This document shows, piece after piece, positions 23,060 through 32,496 of a stretch of DNA of 64,000 bases (its first letter is position 1; each line of letters begins with the position of its first letter). A program made the position numbers and the translations under genes. The notes under the pieces are model-generated. The model saw only the letters and a program-made list of their open reading frames with translations. It searched no databases and had not been told where the DNA came from. Source of the stretch: Psychroflexus sediminis (GTDB lineage: Bacteria; Bacteroidota; Bacteroidia; Flavobacteriales; Flavobacteriaceae); NCBI RefSeq assembly GCF_900099815.1, contig NZ_FNCW01000010.1:1-64000 (forward strand), read 5' to 3'.

Positions 23060-25330
23060 TTAAAACTGATACCTCAGATTTAACATCAGGTTTCTGCCAG
23101 GGCTGGGAACATTGAAAGCCCTCAGAATAGATAAGTGATCTACATAAGTTTCGTTGAATACATTCTGTAAGGCAACGGAGGCTTCAAGTGATCTAGATTT
23201 TCTAAACTCAAAGATCTTGCTTAAACCAATATCCACTAAAGAAAATCCACTGGTTTCTTCTTCATTGAAGCCTGGTTGGTCTTGTTTCGCAACCCCTCTT
23301 ACTTTTGTAAAAACTGAGGTGTCTTGAAGTTTGCCAAAACTATAATTCACTTCTAAACTGGCATTGTCTGGAGGTATAAAGGTAAGGGGTTCATCAAAAT
23401 CTTTATTTTCCCCCCTGACCATAGCTGCACCGAGATTGAATCTCAAATTTCGATTTGCTAAAGCGACATACTGGAGATTGAGTTCGCTGCCGTAAAGTTG
23501 GGCTAGTACTTGCTGGTATTCCCAGATCTGAAGTCCAGAATCCGATCTGATTTCGCCGGTGTCTGCAAAGAAGATATAATTATTGACCTGACTTCCAAAA
23601 ATAGACCAGTCCAGTCTAAACCTATCCATGCTTAAGCTGTAATTAAAATCTAATTGTATGCTTTGCTCGCGTCCAAAATTGGCGTTGCCTATTTCAAATC
23701 TGCTGGTACCCGGATGCTGACCAAAAGAATACAATTCGGCTAAATCCGGTGAACGAAAACCAGAGGAGAAATTGGCCTTTAGTTTCTGAGTTTTACTTAA
23801 GCTTTTCGTAATTCCAAGCGAACCCGTAAACCCGCTAAAATCGGATTCCAAGGTCCGGCTTTCGGGATTACCCGGCAATATAAAGCCTTGTTCAATAAAC
23901 TGAGCATCGCTGGCATCTGCATTTACCTGTCGATAATCGTATCTCAAAGCCCCCTGAATAAAATAGGTATTCCAATCCCAGTTCACCATGTAGTAAATAC
24001 CGTTTTCAGCATAATTGGCATTGGGAATCAAAATCTCCTGAACCTTATTTTGATTTTCATTCTTCAAAAAATTCCCTTGTACACCAAAATTATGAGTGAA
24101 ATTTCCCTTATCAAAATTAATCCTGGCATTGTAAAAGGTGTTATTTTGATTGAGGCCTAAGTCCACTAGACTGATGCTGCTTTCTATTTCTTTTCTGGTG
24201 TTATAATGATGAGAGACGTGAAAAAAACTTTCAAATGTTCCATGGTCTATGTGTTGGTTGTACGAAATCAAGACGTCGGTCACTTCCTGAAAAGGCAGTT
24301 GCATAGTTCTGTCATTTCGAGTCGTGGCATTAGAATTCATCAACTCATCTTCTCCAATGATTCCAAGATTTTGCATGGAGTAGGATACCGATAACTTATT
24401 ATCGAAGTTTTCTTTTTCGATTCCTGCGTGAACTCTGGCGCTACTCATGTTATACCTGCTGTTTCCAATAATGTTGCCGTCACCAGATATGTAGTCTGCA
24501 TGATTTTCGTAGGCAAGTTCGACCCCATAGAACAGGTTATTTTTCAAGTTCTGCCCTGCCGAGCCGTAGGTCCTCAGTCCCCTGGAAACCGAATTGAAAG
24601 ACGTTCCTATATTACCGGAAAGTCTTGTCGAGTTTTTATAAAATTCATCATCATGAATCAAAATCACTCCACCTAGAGCTCCCGAACCATAGAGAACAGA
24701 GGCGGGTCCTTTGATGACATCGATACGCTCTACCCCTAGATCATTGATACCCAATCCGTGATCGGCACCCCATTGCTGGTTTTCCAGTTTATTACCCTGA
24801 AAAATAGTGGCTACCCGACTAAAACCAAGTCCGCGTATAAATGGCTTTACAATACCCTGGCCAAATTCTGCGCCATAAACCCCGGGTACTTCTCTGAGAA
24901 TTCCCATCACACCGGAAGGACTGCTTTTATTTTCTATGCGATCCATACTCACTGGGGTGTAATTGTAAGGGGTTTTTGAATTTAATCCCGTTTGCCGGTC
25001 GATGATGACCACCTCATCCAAAGTGTTGTTTTTTGCCTTGAGCTGAAGGACAACTTTTGTGATTTCTTCTGATTTTACCTCAACCGACTTAATTTGATCG
25101 ATATAGCCCAGGGAGGTTACCCGGAGCTGATAAGTTCCCGGGACCAAATTTTGAAACAGGTACTTTCCATTTTGATCTGTAATGCTATACGTATCCTGTC
25201 CCAGGACTTCAATGCTAGCAGAGGCTCCTGCTTCATTTTCGAATAAAATTTCACCTTCAATACTTCCAGTCTGAGAATAGCTTCCGAGACTCATTAGAAA
25301 CAAGACCATAGAAAATATATATTTCATCAA
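23060..25330 (-). CDS. TonB-dependent receptor, probable metal/chelate importer
   Basis: 756 residues: signal peptide (ending GSYSQ), carboxypeptidase-regulatory-like domain (about residues 22-108), plug with GVMGILREVPGVYGAEFGQG and LYGSGALGGVILI, and a beta-barrel ending LMLNLRYQF. Family role: TonB-powered import across the outer membrane. The divergent DtxR-family regulator and ZIP transporter suggest a metal or metal-chelate ligand (inference). A DtxR-type dyad (25344-25359) overlaps its -7 box TAGGTTTG, consistent with metal-dependent repression. Met1 and Met2 are adjacent alternatives for the start. The gene is preceded by a leader of at most 15 bases. Confidence 0.88.
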   Translation of the reverse strand: MMKYIFSMVLFLMSLGSYSQTGSIEGEILFENEAGASASIEVLGQDTYSITDQNGKYLFQNLVPGTYQLRVTSLGYIDQIKSVEVKSEEITKVVLQLKAKNNTLDEVVIIDRQTGLNSKTPYNYTPVSMDRIENKSSPSGVMGILREVPGVYGAEFGQGIVKPFIRGLGFSRVATIFQGNKLENQQWGADHGLGINDLGVERIDVIKGPASVLYGSGALGGVILIHDDEFYKNSTRLSGNIGTSFNSVSRGLRTYGSAGQNLKNNLFYGVELAYENHADYISGDGNIIGNSRYNMSSARVHAGIEKENFDNKLSVSYSMQNLGIIGEDELMNSNATTRNDRTMQLPFQEVTDVLISYNQHIDHGTFESFFHVSHHYNTRKEIESSISLVDLGLNQNNTFYNARINFDKGNFTHNFGVQGNFLKNENQNKVQEILIPNANYAENGIYYMVNWDWNTYFIQGALRYDYRQVNADASDAQFIEQGFILPGNPESRTLESDFSGFTGSLGITKSLSKTQKLKANFSSGFRSPDLAELYSFGQHPGTSRFEIGNANFGREQSIQLDFNYSLSMDRFRLDWSIFGSQVNNYIFFADTGEIRSDSGLQIWEYQQVLAQLYGSELNLQYVALANRNLRFNLGAAMVRGENKDFDEPLTFIPPDNASLEVNYSFGKLQDTSVFTKVRGVAKQDQPGFNEEETSGFSLVDIGLSKIFEFRKSRSLEASVALQNVFNETYVDHLSILRAFNVPSPGRNLMLNLRYQF

Positions 25331-25343
25331 GATTTAATTTAAA

Positions 25344-25359
25344 TTTAGACAAACCTAAA
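25344..25359 (-). promoter_or_regulatory. DtxR-type operator overlapping the receptor -7 box
   Basis: TTTAGACAAACCTAAA has inverted arms TTTAG and CTAAA with a 6-base spacer. On the minus strand it contains TAGGTTTG, a full -7 box 14 bases from the receptor start, so a bound regulator would block this promoter. The assignment to the adjacent DtxR-family gene is by position and by resemblance to TTTAGG-N4-CCTAAA style operators. Confidence 0.5.
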
Positions 25360-25408
25360 AATAATTAATGTGTAAATCTAAATATATTATAAGAATAAAA
25401 AAAATACT

Positions 25409-25416
25409 TACTTTTG
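25409..25416 (+). promoter_or_regulatory. -7 box of the DtxR-family regulator gene
   Basis: TACTTTTG matches TAnnTTTG, 19 bases before the ATG at 25436. It lies about 50 bases from the operator-like dyad, so the regulator gene itself may be less strongly controlled. Confidence 0.45.
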
Positions 25417-25435
25417 TGCATCTTAAAATTGTTTT

Positions 25436-26089
25436 ATGTTTTCCTTATCTGAAGAGAATTATTTAAAAGCTATTTTTCATTTACAAAAACATTCCACCGC
25501 TGGAGTGAGTACAAATGCTTTAGCCGAAGAGATGCAAACCAAAGCTTCTTCGGTCACAGATATGGTCAAGAAGCTATCGGATAAGAAACTGGTGGTTTAT
25601 AAAAAATATCAGGGCGTGTATTTGTCTGAGTCCGGCCGTAAAACCGCTTTGAAAATCATAAGGAAGCATAGGTTGTGGGAGGTATTTCTGGTAGAAAAAC
25701 TTGACTTTTCCTGGGATGAAGTCCACGATGTGGCAGAAGAACTGGAGCACATCAAGTCGGAAAAATTAATTTCAGAATTGGACAAATTCCTGGATTATCC
25801 CAAAAGAGACCCGCATGGGGATCCCATTCCAGATGCGAAAGGCAATTTTCAGGTGGCCAACAAAACCCTGCTATCCGATTTGTCCACAGGTGAAAAAGGA
25901 ACTTTGGTGGGGGTAAAGGATACCTCGCCGGAATTTTTGAAGTACCTCGACAAAAATAAAATTGCCTTAGGTAAAACCATAGAAGTTCTGGATCAGGAAA
26001 AATTTGACGGGTCTATGTTGATTCAGATTGAGAAAAACAGGCTGAGAGTATCGACATTGGTGACTGCAAACATTTACATTAAAATTTAA
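25436..26089 (+). CDS. DtxR/MntR-family metal-dependent transcriptional regulator
   Basis: 217 residues. N-terminal winged helix (VSTNALAEEMQTKASSVTDM as recognition region), a dimerisation/metal-binding domain with HRLWEVFLVEKL, HDVAEELEHIKSEKL and DPHGDPIPD (metal ligands from His/Glu/Asp), and a C-terminal FeoA/SH3-like domain from about residue 150. With Mn or Fe bound it represses uptake genes. The gene lies between a divergent TonB receptor and a ZIP transporter starting 2 bases after its stop, a self-contained metal regulon. Which metal is sensed cannot be decided by eye. Confidence 0.92.
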   Translation: MFSLSEENYLKAIFHLQKHSTAGVSTNALAEEMQTKASSVTDMVKKLSDKKLVVYKKYQGVYLSESGRKTALKIIRKHRLWEVFLVEKLDFSWDEVHDVAEELEHIKSEKLISELDKFLDYPKRDPHGDPIPDAKGNFQVANKTLLSDLSTGEKGTLVGVKDTSPEFLKYLDKNKIALGKTIEVLDQEKFDGSMLIQIEKNRLRVSTLVTANIYIKI

Positions 26090-26091
26090 TT

Positions 26092-26913
26092 ATGGAAAAT
26101 ATTCTTTCTTTTTTTGAAGCTCAGGATCCGGTGATGGCTGCGCTTATTGCTACCATTTTTACCTGGTTGGTAACCGGGCTTGGCGCTTCTTTAGTCTTCT
26201 TTTTCAAGGGTATGAACCGGAAGTTATTTGATGCAATTCTGGGGTTTACCGGGGGGGTGATGGTAGCGGCCAGTTTCTGGAGTTTGCTGGCGCCTGGTAT
26301 AGAAATGAGCGAAGGCGAAGGTTTTATAAAGGTGATTCCCGCGGTCGTCGGTTTTATCATGGGAGCACTTTTCATTTTTGGTTTGGATAAGATTTTACCT
26401 CACTTGCATGTCAATTTCAAGGAAAGCAGGAAAGAAGGTGTAAAAACCAAGTGGCATAAATCCGTATTACTCACACTGGCGATTACCTTACATAACATCC
26501 CTGAGGGTCTTGCTGTTGGCGTTTTGTTCGGCGGTGCAGCAGCTGGAATGGAAGGCGCCAGTATTGGTGGAGCAGTAGCTTTGGCTATTGGTATTGGTTT
26601 ACAAAATTTTCCTGAAGGTTTTGCTGTGGCTATGCCCCTGCGCGGACTCGGACTTTCTCGCTGGAAGAGTTTCAATTATGGACATCTATCGGCGATTGTT
26701 GAACCCTTTGCTGCTGTGCTAGGGGCCTGGGCCGTGTTGACCTTTGAACCGATTTTACCTTATGCGCTTTGTTTCGCCGCTGGAGCTATGATTTTTGTCG
26801 TGATCGAAGAAGTCGTTCCGGAGTCCCAGCAGGCCAGAAATATTGACCTGGCAACGCTAGGTTTTATTGCTGGCTTTGTGGTGATGATGACCTTAGACGT
26901 TGGTTTAGGATAG
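26092..26913 (+). CDS. ZIP-family divalent metal transporter
   Basis: 273 residues with about eight hydrophobic helices. Metal-site motifs HNIPEGLAVG and NFPEGFAVA mark transmembrane helices 4 and 5 of ZIP (ZupT-like) transporters; an internal charged loop with HLHVNFKESRKEG lies before them. It moves Zn, Fe or Mn into the cytoplasm across the inner membrane. Only 2 bases separate it from the regulator gene, so the two are co-transcribed. With the divergent receptor it gives an outer- plus inner-membrane uptake route under one regulator. Confidence 0.92.
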   Translation: MENILSFFEAQDPVMAALIATIFTWLVTGLGASLVFFFKGMNRKLFDAILGFTGGVMVAASFWSLLAPGIEMSEGEGFIKVIPAVVGFIMGALFIFGLDKILPHLHVNFKESRKEGVKTKWHKSVLLTLAITLHNIPEGLAVGVLFGGAAAGMEGASIGGAVALAIGIGLQNFPEGFAVAMPLRGLGLSRWKSFNYGHLSAIVEPFAAVLGAWAVLTFEPILPYALCFAAGAMIFVVIEEVVPESQQARNIDLATLGFIAGFVVMMTLDVGLG

Positions 26914-27118
26914 TCTTTTAATTGTTCCTTGTCAAGGCTCTGCCTAGTGCAGTTGAAACATTTTTATATCCGGTTAGTACTGGAATTGCTTAGCAAACAG
27001 ATTGCCTATCTCCGCCGACCCTCTTTCAAAAGACTGAAAAACTTAAAGAATCAAATCAGAGTTTTATGGGTATACTTACTCTTATCTTTGATTTCTGAAA
27101 CGCTAACCCACACGACTT

Positions 27119-27580
27119 ATGAAATTTTATCTATTGGCTTTAGCTGTGATGTCGATGACATTAAGTCTCAACGCTCAAAATCCTGCTGACGTGGCCGAGT
27201 CAGGCAAGTCAGAAGAAAACCTAAAGACTACGTCAGATAAAGTTCAGGTGCCCGAAATTTTAACAATACTCGGTGTCTTGAAAGACATGCAGGTAGACGA
27301 TAAGATCATCACATTCAAAAGTGTGTTGAACGATGGACGTTGCCCAAAAAAGGTGACTTGTGTCTGGGCTGGTGAAGCCGAAATTCTTATAGAAATAAAG
27401 GACGGAGAAGAGTCCATAGCCAGGAAAATCACTATTCCTGCCCTGGGCTTTCACAGAGAAATTTTGTCAAGCCCAACACATAAAGTTTACATAAAAAACC
27501 TCACACCCTATCCTGTAAAACCTGGTGAGAATATTGAAAATTACCAGCTTTTACTAAAGATTGTGGCAACAAAACCTTAA
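27119..27580 (+). CDS. small secreted protein, function unknown
   Basis: 153 residues with a signal peptide ending SLNAQ. The mature part is a beta-rich domain of about 110 residues marked by two cysteines in DGRCPKKVTCVWAGEAEI and an end NYQLLLKIVA. I recall this Cys-x5-Cys, tryptophan-alanine-glycine-glutamate pattern in many Bacteroidota secreted hypotheticals, but know no function. Convergent with lspA (4 bases between stops). Upstream, 26914-27118 holds no supported gene. Confidence 0.75.
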   Translation: MKFYLLALAVMSMTLSLNAQNPADVAESGKSEENLKTTSDKVQVPEILTILGVLKDMQVDDKIITFKSVLNDGRCPKKVTCVWAGEAEILIEIKDGEESIARKITIPALGFHREILSSPTHKVYIKNLTPYPVKPGENIENYQLLLKIVATKP

Positions 27581-27584
27581 GTGA

Positions 27585-28181
27585 TTATTTCTTTGGAAAT
27601 GCTTTTTTATTAAAGACCAGTAAAAGACCAAAACCAGTACTGATAGCGGTATCGGCAATATTAAATACGGGCTCAAAAAACACAAAGCGTTCGCCTCCCC
27701 AAATGGGAATCCACTCTGGTAAAATGCCGTTATAGATTGGGAAATACAGCATATCGACCACCTTTCCCTTTAGTAATTGGCCATAAGGTTCTTCTGCAAA
27801 AAGTGTTGCTACCTGCCCCAGACTGCTGTCGAAAATAACCCCGTAAAACACAGAATCGATAATGTTACCAATTGCTCCAGCGAGAATAAGGGATTGACAA
27901 ATAATTAAAATTTTAGGAGAATTCTTCTTTACGGAATCCCAAAGCCAATAACTGATGAGACCGATAGCGATAATCCTAAAAGAGGTTAAAAGAATCTTAC
28001 CATAAGCTCCAGGAATTTCGGCACCCCAGGCCATACCGTCGTTTTCCACAAATAGGATACGGAACCAGTCGAAGACACGTACTTCTTCACCCAACATAAA
28101 ATGGGTTTTGATATAAATCTTAGACACTTGGTCTATCACTAAAATGATAAGGATGAATAGGGAAGCTTTCTTTAATGACAT
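27585..28181 (-). CDS. lspA: lipoprotein signal peptidase
   Basis: 198 residues from the ATG chosen at 28181; the frame extends 17 codons further but those residues precede the conserved first membrane helix and a charged start is normal here. Four membrane helices with the catalytic aspartates in GNIIDSVFYG and FNIADTAIS, and VENDGMAWG in the periplasmic loop. It removes the signal peptides of diacylated prolipoproteins, of which this window encodes several. The periplasmic loop is expanded (GQVATLFAEEPYGQLLKGKV), as is usual in Bacteroidota enzymes. Confidence 0.92.
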   Translation of the reverse strand: MSLKKASLFILIILVIDQVSKIYIKTHFMLGEEVRVFDWFRILFVENDGMAWGAEIPGAYGKILLTSFRIIAIGLISYWLWDSVKKNSPKILIICQSLILAGAIGNIIDSVFYGVIFDSSLGQVATLFAEEPYGQLLKGKVVDMLYFPIYNGILPEWIPIWGGERFVFFEPVFNIADTAISTGFGLLLVFNKKAFPKK

Positions 28182-28477
28182 AAGTTTAGTTTGAAAGACA
28201 AAAATAGTTTTTTTATTGAATTGGGATTTCATTTTAAATGCTTTTGCTGGTTATCATATTTTTAGATAAGGCATTACTGTCTTTCATTAAGATGTGGGTG
28301 TCTTTTTCTGAATGTGTTTTATACTGGCTTATCCTGGTTCAGGTATAGAGCATACTGAGTAGGTTCGCCTGACTCTGCGGCTTGAATATGGGGAAAGTTC
28401 CAATAAATGAATGGAGGAATTTCGATCTAAAACCATCCTCCTGCAAAAAGGAACCATTTATATTCTTAAATGGCTAA

Positions 28478-29005
28478 TCAGTTCTGATTCACCAGAACCT
28501 CGGTCAAAACCTGCGGTACTTCCGTGATTTCGATGTTAAACCTGTAGGTGACTGACTGATCTTCGTGAGTGATGATTTTAAGAAGTCCTTTCCTGACAGG
28601 GTAGTATCCCGTCTGACCTCTGCAAAAGCAAAGCCTTCCAAACAAAAGCTTGGCTTGGCTAAGTTCTTCGTCTTTTAATACTATTTCTTCTTGATCGGGC
28701 TCGATTTCAGCATAAATGACTTCAGTGTATTCGTCGTCAGCTACACTGATATCTTGGTTTCGTTTGTATTCAAATTTCAAGACCCTTTGTTTGCCTTCTA
28801 CTACGTCCGGGTAGGTGCTTCCAGTACCATCGGTTTTGATGACCAGAGCCTTGTTTTTTAAAACTTCAAAGCTGCAAGTTCCTGCTTCTGGACAATTAGT
28901 GATTGTGGTTTTATCCCTGTGGTCTTTTACGGTGTTTTTCTGGTTGGTTTTACAAGCTAAAAGACACAAGAAAAGGCCAGGTAAAAAAATAAGTCTTAAC
29001 TTCAT
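28478..29005 (-). CDS. putative lipoprotein, function unknown
   Basis: 175 residues from the ATG at 29005 (an ATG two codons upstream also exists). The signal LFLCLLAC is a good lipobox, followed by a polar linker. The mature domain is beta-rich with four more cysteines (NCPEAGTCSF; LCFCRG), which could form disulfides. No family recognised. It is divergent from the protease gene at 29082 with only 76 bases between starts, so they may share regulation. The 28182-28477 stretch downstream holds no supported gene. Confidence 0.7.
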   Translation of the reverse strand: MKLRLIFLPGLFLCLLACKTNQKNTVKDHRDKTTITNCPEAGTCSFEVLKNKALVIKTDGTGSTYPDVVEGKQRVLKFEYKRNQDISVADDEYTEVIYAEIEPDQEEIVLKDEELSQAKLLFGRLCFCRGQTGYYPVRKGLLKIITHEDQSVTYRFNIEITEVPQVLTEVLVNQN

Positions 29006-29081
29006 GGTCATTTAATTGTAAACAGAATTCCTAAGTAATATATAATAAATTATTAGTTTAATTCAAGATCTATACCTATTT

Positions 29082-32063
29082 ATGATGTCATCTTATAACA
29101 GCAGGATTATAATCAGTCTAGTTTCTTTCTTTTTTTTCGCCAATTCTGGTTTTTCCCAAAATAGGAGTTCATTTTGGACTCAGGTAGATAAGAATAACCT
29201 GAAAAAAGTTCAGTTTAACAGGTCAATTCCAGAAAAGAGCAGCTATCTCATCTTGGATGCTAAACGGCTGGAAGAGTTCTTGGCCACTGTTCCCGGGCGA
29301 AGTGAAAGCAAAACCTCTTCAAAAATCATCAGCTTTCCAAATGCAGAGGGCGTATTGGAGTCTTTTAGAGTAATGGAGGCTTCAGTTATGACGCCAGAGC
29401 TTCAGGAGAAATTTCCTGGTATACGGTCTTATACAGGCAGGGGAGTTAATAATCCATCTTCGAGTATTCGCTTTAGTATGTCTAAAGAAAAAGGACTGAG
29501 CTCCATGCTGTTATCAGGCGAAGAAACAGTTTTTATTGAGCCTTATCAGCTAATGGATAACGTCTATATCAGCTATATTAATTCTGCAGGTGATAAGCCT
29601 AAAGAGGATTTTGAATGCCTGACCGAATATATTCCCCTTAAAAATTTGATGTCTAATGAAGAATTTAAAGCTTTAAAAAATGCTAATGATGGAAAACTGA
29701 GAACCTATAGATTGGCTTTAGCCTCTACGGTGGAATACGCTCAATTTCACGGTGGAACTTTAGCCGATGTTATGGCTGCTATGAATTCAACGATGACTCG
29801 TGTAAATGGAGTTTTTGAACGTGATTTAGGTTTAACGATGGTTTTAGTTGCCAACAATGAAGATGTTATTTTCCTTGGACCGGACACAAATTCAGATCCA
29901 TATACAAATGAGGATACGTTTGCGATGTTGAGTGAAAATCAAACGGTTTGCGACACTAATATCGGTTCTGCAAATTATGATATCGGGCATGTGTTTGGTA
30001 CAGGAGGAGGTGGTGTTGCTACTCTGGGATCTCCTTGTACAAATTCTAAAGCGCGAGGGGTAAGCGGATCCTCGTTTCCGACTGGAGATACATTCGATAT
30101 AGATATTGTTGCTCATGAAATGGGGCACCAATACGGGGGGAATCATACTCAAAACAACGACTGTAATAGAAGTACGGTCTCTGTAGAGCCTGGAAGTGGT
30201 TCTACAATTATGAGCTATGCAGGGATTTGTCCTCCAAACGTTCAGGTGAATAGTGACGATTATTTTCACGGAGAAAACATAAAAGAAATGTGGCTGAACA
30301 TTTCATTGGGAAATAGCAGCAATTGTCCAAGCATAACAACAACTGGAAATACAGCTCCTGTTGCTAAAGCAGGCTCCGATTATTTTATTCCAAAATCAAC
30401 CCCTTTTATCTTGAGAGGCAGCGGTTCAGATCCGGATAATAGCGATGTGCTCACCTATGTTTGGGAGCAGATCGATAGAACTCCCGCGCCCATGCCACCC
30501 CAATCCACTTCGACTTCAGGGCCCTTGTTCCGTTCTATACCTCCTACAACTTCACCCAATCGATATATGCCTTCCTTTAGTACTGTGCTTTCCGGTTCCT
30601 TATCTTCAACCTGGGAGGTAGTTCCTTCTGTAGCCAGAGAAATGAATTTTTTACTTACCGTGAGAGACAATTCTATGCCTGCAGGTAATAGTAATTCAGA
30701 AGAAGTTACTATTACGAGCGTGGATACCACTCCATTTGTTGTACTTACACCACCTACATGGCCTTCCGGTTCAACCCAAACCCTTAATTGGATAGTTGGT
30801 GAGTCTAATATTTCGCCTATAAATTGTAAAGCAGTAAATATCTATTTTTCTGAAGATGGTATAGATTTCTCTACACCCTTAGCTTTAGGGGTTGCCAATA
30901 CTGGATCTGTAGTAGTAACTCTACCCTCGATTGCCAACACATCAACAGCAAGAATTCTAATTGAGGCAGCAGATCATATTTTCTATTCAGTAACAGATGC
31001 TTTTGCTGTCGGAACCTCCTCGGATTTTACCATTAATTCATTAACACCAGAAAAAAGCGTTTGCAACTTAGACACTGCTAGCTACGAATTTGACTTTAAA
31101 ACCTCCAATGGCTTTTCAGAAACAACTGAATTTTCGGTCTCTGGTCCTAATCCTATAAATTACTCATTTACGCCGTCTAATTTAGATGCCAACGGGAGTT
31201 TTAGTCTGAACTTGACTAATCTGTTAGACCTAAATCCAGGGGATTATACACTTGAAATTACAGGAACCTCCACTTCTATTACTAAAACGACCAGCGTTAA
31301 ACTCACTATAAAAACCGGCGGATGTGAATCTATCGCTAATACAAACTATGAAACAAGTACCACGGGAGTGATGATAAATGATGCGGGGACTACTATTTTG
31401 AGCAATCTTAATACGGGTAAACCAGCAGGTTATAGCGATTTTACCAATATTGTGACAGATGTGATAGTAAATTCTCCATATGAACTCTCGATTAATGTGA
31501 ATACTGATGGCCAGTTTCAGACTAAGACCTACGTTTGGATTGACTGGAATAAGAACTGCAGTTTTGATGATCCTGGAGAACAGTATGATCTTGGCAGTGC
31601 TTTTGATTTGTCCAATCAACCCACAGCGAATTCTCCAGTAATATTCACTGTGCCAACAGATGCTGTTTTGGGCAATACAACCATGCGAGTGACCACAAAG
31701 TACATACCTAGCAATAGCAGCGATTTTCCAAAAGCCTGTGAGAATGGGTTTGACGGCGAAGTCGAGGACTACACGTTAAATGTACTTTCTACCTTAAGCT
31801 CAGATTCATTTTCATTTCAAAATCTATCTATCTATCCTAATCCTAGCCAGGCTGTATTCAATATTCAATTTGCAACTGAAAAAAGTGCAAAAATTCAATT
31901 GTCCCTCTTTGATTTAAGAGGCCGATTTCTACTTAGAAATGAATATGATGTGTATGGTGACTTCAGGAAAGAATTGGATTTAAGTCAATTTGCCTCTGGA
32001 GTCTTTCTTTTAAAGCTAAGTGACGGATACAGAAGTATAACCAAAAAGATCATCGTTGAATAA
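29082..32063 (+). CDS. secreted reprolysin-like zinc metalloprotease with GEVED and T9SS sorting domains
   Basis: 993 residues. Signal peptide, then a propeptide-like region, then a metzincin catalytic domain with HEMGHQYGGNH at residues 345-355 (zinc ligands H345, H349, H355; E346 base) and a Met-turn TIMSYAG. After it come Ig-like beta-sandwich regions (SGSDPDNSDVLTYVW), a GEVED-type domain (about residues 760-900, FDGEVEDYTLNV) and a type A T9SS C-terminal domain (NLSIYPNPSQAVFNI to the end). It should be exported by T9SS and degrade extracellular protein. The zymogen state is likely given the long N-terminal segment. Family: M12B-like flavobacterial proteases. Confidence 0.9.
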   Translation: MMSSYNSRIIISLVSFFFFANSGFSQNRSSFWTQVDKNNLKKVQFNRSIPEKSSYLILDAKRLEEFLATVPGRSESKTSSKIISFPNAEGVLESFRVMEASVMTPELQEKFPGIRSYTGRGVNNPSSSIRFSMSKEKGLSSMLLSGEETVFIEPYQLMDNVYISYINSAGDKPKEDFECLTEYIPLKNLMSNEEFKALKNANDGKLRTYRLALASTVEYAQFHGGTLADVMAAMNSTMTRVNGVFERDLGLTMVLVANNEDVIFLGPDTNSDPYTNEDTFAMLSENQTVCDTNIGSANYDIGHVFGTGGGGVATLGSPCTNSKARGVSGSSFPTGDTFDIDIVAHEMGHQYGGNHTQNNDCNRSTVSVEPGSGSTIMSYAGICPPNVQVNSDDYFHGENIKEMWLNISLGNSSNCPSITTTGNTAPVAKAGSDYFIPKSTPFILRGSGSDPDNSDVLTYVWEQIDRTPAPMPPQSTSTSGPLFRSIPPTTSPNRYMPSFSTVLSGSLSSTWEVVPSVAREMNFLLTVRDNSMPAGNSNSEEVTITSVDTTPFVVLTPPTWPSGSTQTLNWIVGESNISPINCKAVNIYFSEDGIDFSTPLALGVANTGSVVVTLPSIANTSTARILIEAADHIFYSVTDAFAVGTSSDFTINSLTPEKSVCNLDTASYEFDFKTSNGFSETTEFSVSGPNPINYSFTPSNLDANGSFSLNLTNLLDLNPGDYTLEITGTSTSITKTTSVKLTIKTGGCESIANTNYETSTTGVMINDAGTTILSNLNTGKPAGYSDFTNIVTDVIVNSPYELSINVNTDGQFQTKTYVWIDWNKNCSFDDPGEQYDLGSAFDLSNQPTANSPVIFTVPTDAVLGNTTMRVTTKYIPSNSSDFPKACENGFDGEVEDYTLNVLSTLSSDSFSFQNLSIYPNPSQAVFNIQFATEKSAKIQLSLFDLRGRFLLRNEYDVYGDFRKELDLSQFASGVFLLKLSDGYRSITKKIIVE

Positions 32064-32071
32064 GGATTTTC

Positions 32072-32442
32072 GGAAAACATCTTTGACTTGAAGAGATGTT
32101 CTATGCTTTTATTCTATCAGCTAATTTTCTTCGGACTCCGAAATAACCGGCCTATTGGTAGAAGACTTGTTGATAGTGTTCAAACTCTTACTTTCAATCC
32201 GGAATCCGGGGTAAATGACGAGGTGAAAAAACAGGTATGAGCAGAATTGCAGACTCCACAAAAAAAAATGGGTGAAGGCCTGCAAATAATACAGGGTCTT
32301 AATGACAGGGATCATCCTGGAGATGGATGGAAAGAATTAAAAATCCTTTATGCCGGAGTTTAATTTTTTTATAAAATGGGTTTTAGTTCGAAGGTCTTTT
32401 GTATTTAAAATCGGCGTCAACTTAAGTACTTATATAAAAGAA
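32072..32442. other. gene-poor stretch
   Basis: Between the protease gene and the terminator of the Arg-rich protein gene. It holds only a 64-codon minus-strand frame (32121-32315) with hydrophobic residues but no promoter, no ribosome-binding signal and no recognised homologue. I see no RNA gene or repeat. Confidence 0.5.
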
Positions 32443-32471
32443 ACCCCTTTTTGGATATTCCAAAAAGGGGT
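32443..32471 (-). terminator. intrinsic terminator of the Arg-rich secreted protein gene
   Basis: A perfect 12-bp inverted repeat, ACCCCTTTTTGG / CCAAAAAGGGGT, with a 5-base ATATT loop, 26 bases after the stop codon on the minus strand. The run of T within and after the stem fits either orientation. Confidence 0.8.
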
Positions 32472-32496
32472 AAGAACCAAAATTTAAAATCTATAA

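Noticed and set aside
26929-27189. An 86-codon frame starting at a TTG and running into the secreted protein gene.
   Set aside because: It overlaps the signal-peptide-encoding region of the gene at 27119 in another frame, lacks an ATG at its start and has no recognisable protein features.
32121-32315. A 64-codon minus-strand frame with hydrophobic residues.
   Set aside because: No promoter, no neighbouring linkage and a composition that AT-rich noncoding DNA can yield by chance.
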